A DNA stretch of 11,497 nt, from positions 1 to 11,497 of the forward strand of contig DFKI01000102.1 in NCBI GenBank assembly GCA_002373325.1, written 5' to 3'. Position numbers and translations under genes: made by a program. The notes below the pieces were generated by a model. That model saw only the letters and a program-made list of their open reading frames with translations. It searched no databases and was not told where the DNA came from. Shown in pieces: positions 5,677-11,497 of this stretch. Origin of the DNA: Treponema sp. UBA3649. Its GTDB lineage: Bacteria; Spirochaetota; Spirochaetia; Treponematales; Treponemataceae. Position 1 is the first letter of the stretch; each line of letters starts with the position of its first letter.

Positions 5677-7545
5677 ATGCCGGCAGAACAGAACAAAACA
5701 ACAATTCATCTTTCAAAGAGACTTTTCTTCTATTATATTGCTATTTTTATAGTCCCTTTTTTCGTAAGCTGGGTCACGCTTGTCAGGCTCCAGATTTTCA
5801 GCGTCAAGGAAACTCTGATTGGGTTCACATCCCCCTTCGCCCTAGTCGGTGTCCCTGTGGTCTATGCTTTCGTCTTTTTCTGGTGGTTCTCGCAGACCAA
5901 ACAGATTAAATCATTCGACGCGAACGACCCTTCCTCAATCATAAGGACCAACAGGATTACAAAGCGATTCCAGAACGTCACCCTTGGAGCGGCCCTTTTA
6001 AACTCGATTTTTTCCGCGCTGATTGTCCAGGGCTCCTTCGCAAACAAAAAAGTCTTCGTGGACGTGCCCCCGCTCTACACAACCTGCTGCGGAAACGTGC
6101 TTTTGGTCGCACAAGTTTTCTACAGTCTCTTTCTCAGGGATTTGGAATCCACCTTGCACGTACTTCCGTTCCGAAAAGCATTCCATTCCATGCCCCTGAT
6201 TGTCCGCTCCATTTTCATAAGCACATGCGGAGCCATAGGATTCATACTTCTCACAATCACGCCGGTCCTTTCATCCGCGCTCCAGGACATACCGAACACG
6301 AAACTTGTGTGGAGCTACATTTTCCCGGAAGGAATTTTCGGCGCAATCTTCATAATCCTTTCAAGCCTCATCCAGATGCGGTCCGTGAGCGGAAGGGTCA
6401 AGGTCATCCAGGATTTCACGCAGCAGGTCGCGGGAAAAGACTACACGGGAGAGCCCCTTTTGGTTACGACCCGGAATGAGTTCGGACTTCTCATAAACGA
6501 TTTGAACACATTCAAGGACGAGACTCACAATCTTCTTTCTGACATTGAAAAATCCGTGGAGATTTCACTGAGCACGGCGGACAACGTAAGCACTAGCATG
6601 ACCTCGACCTCAAAATCCATCGGGGAAATCATGTCGAACATAGACAAGATTCAGGAGCGCACGGGGTATCAGTCAGAGAGCGTCCAAAAAAGCGACCAGA
6701 CAATCCAGAACATGATTTCAAAAATCCATGAGCTAAACGAAAACGTAAGGCATCAGGTGGAGTGCGTCACAAACTCATCAAGCGCGGTGGACGAGATGGT
6801 GGCGAACATACGCTCGGTGACACAGATTCTTGAAGGAAACTCACGCACGGTACAGACGCTCGGAACGGAATCGGAGACAGGCCGAAAGCACATAAAGGAA
6901 TCCGCTGCCCTTGCCACGACAATCCTTGAAAAATCAGCGGGTCTCATGGAAGCCTCGTCCGTCGTACAGAACATCGCGCGTCAGACAAACCTCCTTGCCA
7001 TGAACGCTGCGATTGAGGCGGCACATGCGGGAGAAGCCGGAAAGGGATTTGCGGTAGTCGCAGATGAAATCCGTAAGCTTGCGGAACAGTCGAACACACA
7101 GGGAAAAAACATCGCGAACCAGCTGGGCGAGCTTCAGGGGATAATCAAATCTGTTTCGGAAAACACAAAGTCGGTGCAGAATCAGTTTGAGGTCATCTTC
7201 GACCTGACGAACAAAGTGCAGGAGCAGGAGGCAGTAATCCGGAACGCCATGGACGAACAGAACAAGGGAAACGCGCAGGTCCTCCAGTCCATCAACGAGA
7301 TTGAGTCCTCGGCAGATACGGTAAAGGAAAACACGACCGTGCTTCTTGACGGCGGAAACCAAATCGGTGAGGAGATGAAAAACCTTGAGAACGTGACAAA
7401 GGAAATCACCGAGTCAATGAACAGGATGACTTCGGATTCCAGGGAAATCGTTCAGTCAGTTGAGACCTGCCACAAACTCAGCGACGAGAACCAGAGCAAT
7501 CTTGAAGCCCTGAAACACAACGTGGGCATGTTCAAGATAAAGTAA
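5677..7545 (+). CDS. Methyl-accepting chemotaxis protein, six-helix type
   Basis: This 622-residue receptor should signal through CheW/CheA to the flagellar motor. The N-terminal part has six hydrophobic segments (about 14-38, 49-71, 101-121, 132-154, 173-198 and 215-234) and no periplasmic ligand-binding domain, unlike the usual two-helix architecture. A HAMP-like linker follows at about 235-285, then a long coiled-coil signalling domain. The conserved hairpin tip is clear at about 434-470, with QTNLLAMNAAIEAAHAGEAG and GFAVVADEIRKLAEQS. Gln/Glu-rich helices on either side are likely methylation regions. There is no C-terminal CheR-binding pentapeptide. The start is supported by AGGAGA (5663-5668), 8 nt before ATG. 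Ligand is unknown; the membrane part may sense membrane state or a small hydrophobic molecule. Confidence 0.93.
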   Translation: MPAEQNKTTIHLSKRLFFYYIAIFIVPFFVSWVTLVRLQIFSVKETLIGFTSPFALVGVPVVYAFVFFWWFSQTKQIKSFDANDPSSIIRTNRITKRFQNVTLGAALLNSIFSALIVQGSFANKKVFVDVPPLYTTCCGNVLLVAQVFYSLFLRDLESTLHVLPFRKAFHSMPLIVRSIFISTCGAIGFILLTITPVLSSALQDIPNTKLVWSYIFPEGIFGAIFIILSSLIQMRSVSGRVKVIQDFTQQVAGKDYTGEPLLVTTRNEFGLLINDLNTFKDETHNLLSDIEKSVEISLSTADNVSTSMTSTSKSIGEIMSNIDKIQERTGYQSESVQKSDQTIQNMISKIHELNENVRHQVECVTNSSSAVDEMVANIRSVTQILEGNSRTVQTLGTESETGRKHIKESAALATTILEKSAGLMEASSVVQNIARQTNLLAMNAAIEAAHAGEAGKGFAVVADEIRKLAEQSNTQGKNIANQLGELQGIIKSVSENTKSVQNQFEVIFDLTNKVQEQEAVIRNAMDEQNKGNAQVLQSINEIESSADTVKENTTVLLDGGNQIGEEMKNLENVTKEITESMNRMTSDSREIVQSVETCHKLSDENQSNLEALKHNVGMFKIK

Positions 7546-7564
7546 TCAGGATGACCTGAATGAG

Positions 7565-7587
7565 ATTACCCGGTCGAGCCGGGTAAT
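7565..7587. terminator. REP-like palindrome, possible bidirectional terminator
   Basis: ATTACCCGG (7565-7573) and CCGGGTAAT (7579-7587) are perfectly complementary around TCGAG, giving a 9-bp GC-rich stem 20 bp after the receptor stop codon. It lacks a T-tract, so rho-independent termination is uncertain. Short palindromes of this kind between convergent genes are common REP-type elements that stabilise or end transcripts. Confidence 0.5.
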
Positions 7588-7706
7588 GACAGGTTATCGA
7601 ACCAGATAATGACAGGTTATCGAACCAGATAATGACAGATTGCAAAACCGGGTAATGACAGACTGCAAAAACGGGTCATGGCAGATTATAAACTTTGGTA
7701 ATGACA
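7581..7706. repeat. Tandem 23-bp repeats
   Basis: Six repeats of a unit containing TAATGACAG begin at 7584, 7607, 7630, 7653, 7676 and 7699, an exact 23-bp period. The first two units are nearly identical (GGTTATCGAACCAGATAATG shared) and the later ones decay; the fifth reads TCATGGCAG and the sixth is partial. The first unit overlaps the right arm of the palindrome at 7565-7587. GGTT-ATCG-AACC gives each early unit its own tiny stem. The array sits between convergent genes, and no protein or CRISPR association is seen. Confidence 0.85.
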
Positions 7707-7718
7707 CGAGCATTTTAA

Positions 7719-9044
7719 TCACCTTGCGTTTTTTTCCTTGGTCCCGCGGATTGTGCCTGCAAAATATGTGATGGCATCAATTCTCTGGAATTTCGCACGG
7801 TAGTCCCTGAAAAAATCCGGGTTCCGAATCAGGCGCACAAAATCATCGAAGAGAAAACTTGTGTCCAGGGGTCCTGAGCATGCCTCGGGATGAAACTGCA
7901 CGCTGAACGCAGGAATCTTCGTGTAGACAAGTCCCTCGTTGGTTCCGTCGTTGGTGTTCACGAAACTTGGGACTGCCCCCTCAGGAAGACTGTCGTTTTC
8001 CACCGCATATCCGTGGTTCTGGCTTGAGATGTAGACACGCCCCGTACTGAGCTGCTTTACCGGCTGATTCGCACCTCGATGTCCGTACTTGAGTTTTACA
8101 GTTTTCGCTCCGTTCGCCAAAGCCAAAAGCTGATGTCCAAGGCAGATTCCAAAGACCGGGATTCTAGCATCCAGAATCTTTTTGATTTCTTCTATTATAT
8201 TGACATTTTCCTGGGGATCTCCGGGACCGTTACTCAGCATCACGCCGTCAGGATTCAGCGACAGGATTTTTTCTGCCGTGGTCAATGCGGGAACAGACAC
8301 AACATCAAGGCCCCGTTTCAAAAGCTCACGCCGGATGTTTGCCTTGGCTCCGAAATCCCAGAGCACGACTTTCTTCCCCTTTCCGTCCCTCATCGCGGCC
8401 TCGGGATCATTTTCCTTAGTACCGTCCGAACGCACGGGAACAAATCTGTATGACGCGCTTTCCTTAAAAACAGTCTCCGCACTCTCCTCAATTTCGGAAG
8501 CGGAGCAGGTCACGCTCTCAACGGCATTCTCAATCTTGTACGAGCGGATTTTTTCCAAGAGCCGATTTTTTTCGTCAGGATTCTCAAGGGCTGCAAATAT
8601 TTTTTTCGCCTCGTCGCTTTCACCGCTTACAAGCATTCCGTTCATCACGCCGGACTCGCGGAGCACTTTGGTCAGAGCCCTTGTGTCAATGTCGTAAAGT
8701 CCGATTATGTTCTGCTTTTTGAGGTAGGAATCCAAATCACCCTCGCAGCGGAAGTTTGAGGGAGCCTCGCACCACGACCGCACGATGTAGCCCCGCACAT
8801 GACACGATGAGCTTTCAAAATCCTTGGGGATGATTCCGTAATTTCCGATGAGGGGGAAAGTCTGCGTCACAATCTGACCGTAGTAGCTTGGATCGGTGAG
8901 CGTCTCTATGTAGCCGTTCATTCCGGTAGTGAACACAGCCTCTCCGACGATTGTGCCGGAAGCTCCAAAACTTTTTCCTTTAAAAACCAGCCCGTTCGCA
9001 AGCACAAGACAGGCGTCCGATTTATCATTAGTTCCGTTACTCAT
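7719..9044 (-). CDS. carA: Carbamoyl-phosphate synthase small subunit
   Basis: This is the glutaminase subunit: it hydrolyses glutamine and passes ammonia to CarB to make carbamoyl phosphate for pyrimidine and arginine synthesis. The N-terminal CarA domain is clear (for example VGEAVFTTGMNGYIETLTDP). The class I amidotransferase domain has GICLGHQLLALANGA with nucleophile Cys301, and FHPEA with His385 and Glu387 (numbering from the 9044 start). At 441 residues it is longer than the usual 360-390. Extra length lies in a charged linker at about 174-222 and a basic C-terminal tail. The 9044 start is preferred over an ATG at 9065 because a perfect TATAAT ends 6 nt before it; the longer version would place its start upstream of the promoter. 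There is no Shine-Dalgarno. carB is not adjacent: the next gene downstream is on the opposite strand. Confidence 0.95.
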   Translation of the reverse strand: MSNGTNDKSDACLVLANGLVFKGKSFGASGTIVGEAVFTTGMNGYIETLTDPSYYGQIVTQTFPLIGNYGIIPKDFESSSCHVRGYIVRSWCEAPSNFRCEGDLDSYLKKQNIIGLYDIDTRALTKVLRESGVMNGMLVSGESDEAKKIFAALENPDEKNRLLEKIRSYKIENAVESVTCSASEIEESAETVFKESASYRFVPVRSDGTKENDPEAAMRDGKGKKVVLWDFGAKANIRRELLKRGLDVVSVPALTTAEKILSLNPDGVMLSNGPGDPQENVNIIEEIKKILDARIPVFGICLGHQLLALANGAKTVKLKYGHRGANQPVKQLSTGRVYISSQNHGYAVENDSLPEGAVPSFVNTNDGTNEGLVYTKIPAFSVQFHPEACSGPLDTSFLFDDFVRLIRNPDFFRDYRAKFQRIDAITYFAGTIRGTKEKNAR

Positions 9045-9050
9045 ACCGGG

Positions 9051-9056
9051 ATTATA
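9051..9056 (-). promoter_or_regulatory. -10 box of the carA promoter
   Basis: On the minus strand a perfect TATAAT (9056-9051) lies 6 nt before the ATG at 9044. The best -35 candidate, TTGAAA (9084-9079), is 22 bp away, too far for a standard spacer. The promoter may depend on an activator, possibly the divergent LysR protein, or the -10 may act with a poor -35. Confidence 0.5.
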
Positions 9057-9161
9057 CCCTAGCATTTTTCCGCTGATTTTTCAAGTACCCTGTGAAAGTG
9101 GAAAACGGAGAGTGGAAAGATGAAAGCGGAAAAATAGTTTTGTATAGAAAAAAATACCCCC

Positions 9162-9190
9162 TTGCTATTTTCCTACTATTATGGTAGATT
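9162..9190 (+). promoter_or_regulatory. Weak candidate promoter upstream of the LysR gene
   Basis: TTGCTA (9162-9167) and TAGATT (9185-9190) are spaced 17 bp apart, each matching consensus at four of six positions. If used, the transcript would carry the whole palindrome at 9220-9362 as its leader. TATATT at 9345-9350, inside the palindrome, is another possible -10 but lacks a good -35. Confidence 0.25.
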
Positions 9191-9219
9191 TTACTCTATG
9201 TATATGAGGAGGGCAAGTA

Positions 9220-9362
9220 CCGAATTCAAATACCATGAGAGGAAAACTGGTGGAAGCGAGGGGCTGAACCGAAAAAAATCTGCACAAGCGTAGCGCGGAA
9301 GCCTTTTTTCGGGGCAGACACTCGCTGGGAGCCAGTTTTTTTCGTATATTAGTTAAATTCGG
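9220..9362. repeat. 143-bp imperfect palindrome (long inverted repeat)
   Basis: Arms at 9220-9277 and 9304-9362 are complementary at roughly 40 of 58 positions with a single one-base gap. Matching blocks, in order, are CCGAATT/AATTCGG at the outer ends, AAAACTGG/CCAGTTTT, AGCGAG/CTCGCT, CTG/CAG and CGAAAAAA/TTTTTTCG next to a 26-bp loop. The element fills most of the gap between the divergent carA and LysR genes and ends 22 bp before the LysR ATG. It could be a MITE-like insertion or a large leader hairpin. No transposase or target-site duplication is obvious. Confidence 0.75.
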
Positions 9363-9383
9363 CATTTGACCTAGGAGTAGAAG

Positions 9384-10349
9384 ATGACCATACAGCAGGT
9401 ACGATATGTGATAGGAATCGCGGAGGCAGGCTCGTTCAACAAGGCGGCGGAAAAACTCTTCATCGCACAGCCGTCACTCACAAGCACGATTCATGATTTG
9501 GAAAACGAGCTCGGCATACAGATTTTCAACCGCAACGGAAGGGGCGTTACGCTCACCGCTGACGGAGAGGAATTTCTTGCAAACGCGAGGCAGCTTTACT
9601 TCAACTATCTGAACGTCATCGACCGCTACAAAAACGGAAGCCAGATGAAAAAGCGATTCGGAATCTCCACGCAGCACTACTCCTTCGCGCTCAAGAGTTT
9701 CGTGGAAATGGTCAAGCACTTCAACACAGCCGAATACGAGTTCGCAATCCGTGAGACGAGGACAAAGGAAGTGATTGAGGATGTGGCGAGCCTTAAAAGC
9801 CAGATCGGAATCCTCTACCTGAGCGACTTCAACAAGCAGGTCCTGCAAAAGCTCATGAACTCAAAGAACCTCATTTTCCATCCGCTCATCTCCTGCAAGG
9901 CTTATGTCTACATCTGGAAGGGACATCCGCTCGCAAAGCATGAGTCAATCTCCTTCGAGGAGCTGGAGGACTACCCGTGCCTTTCCTTCGAGCAGGACGA
10001 CAATGACTCTGTTTATTTCGCCGAGGAGATTCTGAGCACCAACGAATACCACCGCACAATCAAGACAAATGACCGCGCCTCCATGCTGAACCTGATGGTG
10101 GGTCTGAACGGCTACACGCTCTGCTCGGGAATCATCAGCGAGGAGCTCAACGGCGACGACTACATTGCCATCCCCTTCCGCGAGAACGACAAGAACATAA
10201 ACCGCGTGATGGAAATCGGCTACATAACGAAAAAAGATTTTATCCTGGGTGACGTGGGAGAAAGCTACATCAGGGAGATAAAATCCTACCTTGGAATCAA
10301 GGACGGGGCAGATGAAAAAAAGGAGCTTAAATCATCCAAAAAGAAATGA
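9384..10349 (+). CDS. LysR-family transcriptional regulator
   Basis: This 321-residue protein has the family's N-terminal winged helix-turn-helix at about 2-60: MTIQQVRYVIGIAEAGSFNK, AAEKLFIAQPSLTSTIHDLE and NELGIQIFNRNGRGVTLTAD. An effector-binding domain of periplasmic-binding-protein type follows at about 90-300, and the C-terminus is a Lys-rich tail. LysR proteins usually act as tetramers and often control the divergently transcribed neighbour, which here is carA. Such a link is inference only; a 143-bp palindrome lies between them. The effector is unknown. The start is supported by AGGAG (9373-9377), 6 nt before ATG. The stop lies 14 bp from the stop of the convergent ttcA-like gene, with no room for a separate terminator. 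Confidence 0.92.
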   Translation: MTIQQVRYVIGIAEAGSFNKAAEKLFIAQPSLTSTIHDLENELGIQIFNRNGRGVTLTADGEEFLANARQLYFNYLNVIDRYKNGSQMKKRFGISTQHYSFALKSFVEMVKHFNTAEYEFAIRETRTKEVIEDVASLKSQIGILYLSDFNKQVLQKLMNSKNLIFHPLISCKAYVYIWKGHPLAKHESISFEELEDYPCLSFEQDDNDSVYFAEEILSTNEYHRTIKTNDRASMLNLMVGLNGYTLCSGIISEELNGDDYIAIPFRENDKNINRVMEIGYITKKDFILGDVGESYIREIKSYLGIKDGADEKKELKSSKKK

Positions 10350-10363
10350 TTTCGGACGCACCT

Positions 10364-11074
10364 TTAAGGAAGGTATTCCCGCTGGATGTTCCTGAGCGCG
10401 TTGAACATCTTTTCCTTCGCGTCACGGCTTCCCTGTGTCAAAGACTCAAGTCGGCTCCGGGCGTCCTTTCTTCCCGAGTTGTCCTGATATGAGCACGTGC
10501 ATGTGGTCGTGATGTAGAGCGCATTTTTCGCATGCTCCTTTATCATCTCCACGTCGGCATAGCACAGAGGCCGGATTATCGTAAGCGGATACTTTTGGTA
10601 ATGGAACACGGGAGGCATGGTCGCAAGCTCGGCTTTGTTCAGCATGTTCATAAGGAGCGTCTCAAGGATGTCGTCAAGATGATGGCCCAGAACCAGCTTC
10701 GTGTATCCGTGCTCAAGCGCATAGTGCAAAAGCTCTGTGCGGCGTTGGGTCGAGCACCAGTAGCAGTTCATCTTTCTTCCCTCTTTCAACCTTCCCACCA
10801 CGTTCACGAAAAGATTTTTCAAATCCACGTTCCACTCGGCAAAGAGCTGCCTCAGTCTTGGACTCATCGTGCAGGCCTCAAAATCGGTCTCCACGTGCAT
10901 GGCTGTGTATGTGAAATCGGCTCCGGGTCTTTTGGCTCGGTTCGAAAAATATTCCACGAGCGCGGTAGAGTCCTTTCCACCGGACGCACCTATGAGGATT
11001 TTATCCCCCGGCTGAATCATGTCATAATCGTAAATGGCTTTGTCTATCACACTGAAAAGTTTCGGCTGCGGCAT
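10364..11074 (-). CDS. ttcA: TtcA-family tRNA 2-thiocytidine synthetase (PP-loop enzyme)
   Basis: TtcA activates C32 of certain tRNAs with ATP and replaces its oxygen with sulfur through a [4Fe-4S] cluster. This 236-residue protein has the PP-loop ATP motif SGGKDS (31-36), CYWCSTQRR (104-112; CxxC with Cys104 and Cys107), GHHLDD (130-135) and the late cysteines of TCTCSYQDNSGR (191-202; Cys192 and Cys194). These match the cluster-ligand layout of TtcA. It is shorter than E. coli TtcA (about 311 residues), and short TtcA-like homologues may differ in substrate, so the exact tRNA target is uncertain. A TtuA-type thiolase is less likely, since no zinc-finger cysteine sets are seen. A TATAAT box ends 7 nt before the ATG and no Shine-Dalgarno is present, so a leaderless mRNA is predicted. 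Confidence 0.85.
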   Translation of the reverse strand: MPQPKLFSVIDKAIYDYDMIQPGDKILIGASGGKDSTALVEYFSNRAKRPGADFTYTAMHVETDFEACTMSPRLRQLFAEWNVDLKNLFVNVVGRLKEGRKMNCYWCSTQRRTELLHYALEHGYTKLVLGHHLDDILETLLMNMLNKAELATMPPVFHYQKYPLTIIRPLCYADVEMIKEHAKNALYITTTCTCSYQDNSGRKDARSRLESLTQGSRDAKEKMFNALRNIQREYLP

Positions 11075-11081
11075 ACTGCGG

Positions 11082-11111
11082 ATTATACAATATCAGCGCG
11101 GGTAATGGCAA
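11082..11111 (-). promoter_or_regulatory. Promoter of the ttcA-like gene
   Basis: On the minus strand TTGCCA (11111-11106) and a perfect TATAAT (11087-11082) are separated by 18 bp. The ATG at 11074 is 7 nt after the -10 box. Confidence 0.72.
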
Positions 11112-11124
11112 GGGAGGAAAGAAT

Positions 11125-11153
11125 TTGAAAAACAGAAGAATTTGTGTTATACT
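11125..11153 (+). promoter_or_regulatory. Promoter of the antitoxin-like gene
   Basis: TTGAAA (11125-11130) and TATACT (11148-11153) are separated by 17 bp, with TG at 11145-11146 giving an extended -10. The predicted start near 11160 leaves a short leader that carries the ribosome site. Confidence 0.72.
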
Positions 11154-11182
11154 TAATCCATAAACTCTGAAAGGAGGATGCC

Positions 11183-11422
11183 ATGTTTGCTTTGAACGGA
11201 TATATAGACGGAAATACTCTTATTGCCACCGATGACAGCTTGAAGAACTTTCATGGGGATGAGATTCTAATTCGTATCGTGAGGAAAAATGCCCGGAAAA
11301 AAAATGTCCGAAACATAGAAGAAACTGAAAAACTGTCTGCCCTAAAAGCGATTGGTGGTGTACTCAACCAAAACACAGCGATGACTATTGCGGAAATCCG
11401 AGCGGAGAGACTGGGATTATGA
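11183..11422 (+). CDS. Small antitoxin-like protein
   Basis: This 79-residue protein resembles small type II antitoxins. The N-terminus (FALNGYIDGNTLIATDD, residues 2-18) is a short beta-rich segment of the kind seen in antitoxins paired with PIN toxins, and the C-terminus (MTIAEIRAERLGL, 67-79) is like the tail of such proteins that binds the toxin. This is resemblance only and the family is not firmly recognised. The start is supported by AAAGGAGG (11170-11177), 5 nt before ATG; another ATG at 11178 is out of frame. Its own near-consensus promoter lies upstream. Its stop codon overlaps the next start codon (ATGA), which fits a toxin-antitoxin pair with translational coupling. Confidence 0.6.
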   Translation: MFALNGYIDGNTLIATDDSLKNFHGDEILIRIVRKNARKKNVRNIEETEKLSALKAIGGVLNQNTAMTIAEIRAERLGL

Positions 11423-11497
11423 GCCCGAATGTCGAGTTTCACATTTATTGTAAATTTCCCGAGAATTTTTCCTTGCCAGATTGGTCTTATGTCATTG
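11419..11497 (+). CDS. Partial downstream gene, possible toxin partner
   Basis: An ATG at 11419 overlaps the antitoxin-like stop codon by four bases (ATGA) and opens a frame to the window edge (MSPNVEFHIYCKFPENFSLP and onward, 26 residues). The N-terminus does not show the acidic start of a PIN domain toxin, and I do not recognise the family. An alternative start at 11429 in another frame is also open. The tight overlap makes co-translation with the upstream gene likely. Confidence 0.4.
   Translation, partial: MSPNVEFHIYCKFPENFSLPDWSYVI

Noticed and set aside
7581..7706. CRISPR array
   Set aside because: The 23-bp units are contiguous with no unique spacers, units decay gradually, and there are no cas genes.
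8182..8697. 171-codon open frame on the + strand opposite carA
   Set aside because: It is a Ser/Phe/Pro-rich shadow of a confidently identified gene, with no domain and no ribosome site.
9092..9187. Small GTG frame of 31 codons with a hydrophobic end in the carA-LysR gap
   Set aside because: It has no ribosome site and its stop falls within the candidate -10 region; the length is expected by chance.
9211..9222. Palindrome as a third, diverged copy of the dispersed repeat
   Set aside because: They share GGCAAGT followed by a purine and CCG, but little else aligns, so the match is too short to support common origin.
9198..9293. 31-codon frame starting in the left arm of the palindrome
   Set aside because: Its sequence is dictated by the inverted repeat, and no ribosome site or family similarity is seen.
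10532..11128. 198-codon open frame on the + strand opposite the ttcA-like gene
   Set aside because: It is wholly antisense to a gene with clear PP-loop and cysteine motifs, shows no recognisable domain, and lacks a convincing ribosome site.

Overview
The window looks like chromosomal DNA from a spirochete, most probably a host-associated Treponema-like bacterium. This rests on the style of the encoded proteins (Lys- and Phe-rich, moderate GC), a six-helix chemotaxis receptor, a stand-alone DUF763 protein, an orphan carA and a TtcA-type PP-loop enzyme. The assignment is inference from general resemblance; no 16S or other marker gene is present.

Layout. Positions 6-288 hold copy A of a dispersed intergenic repeat. 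A near-consensus promoter and a small SRP RNA gene (ffs, 344-443) follow it. A secreted or lipid-anchored patatin-like phospholipase (523-1548, +) converges on a membrane GGDEF diguanylate cyclase (1570-2670, -). An SPFH/prohibitin-like membrane protein (2815-3729, -) is transcribed back to back with a DUF763 protein (3887-5194, +). Copy B of the repeat (5219-5580) lies upstream of the promoter of a six-helix methyl-accepting chemotaxis protein (5677-7545, +). A REP-like palindrome and a run of 23-bp repeats (7565-7706) separate the receptor from carA (7719-9044, -), the glutaminase subunit of carbamoyl-phosphate synthase. A 143-bp imperfect palindrome fills the gap between carA and a divergent LysR regulator (9384-10349, +). 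The LysR gene converges on a ttcA-like tRNA thiolation gene (10364-11074, -). The window ends with a small antitoxin-like gene (11183-11422, +) and the start of an overlapping downstream gene cut by the window edge.

The genes are mostly single-gene units with their own sigma70-type promoters (TTGxxx, 17 bp, TAtaaT), many visible at near-consensus quality. No metabolic operon or classical defence island is present. The signalling genes (GGDEF, MCP) and the housekeeping genes (SRP RNA, carA, ttcA) appear functionally unrelated.

The items most worth a second look are these. (1) Four genes (GGDEF, DUF763, carA, ttcA) have a -10 box ending only 6-7 nt before the ATG, predicting leaderless mRNAs, while the other genes have clear Shine-Dalgarno sites. 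(2) The DUF763 protein carries an exact QLDLF sliding-clamp-binding pentapeptide plus a helix-hairpin-helix-like motif. (3) The two repeat copies sit at the same distance upstream of strong promoters. (4) A large palindrome and a 23-bp repeat array lie in the carA-flanking gaps.
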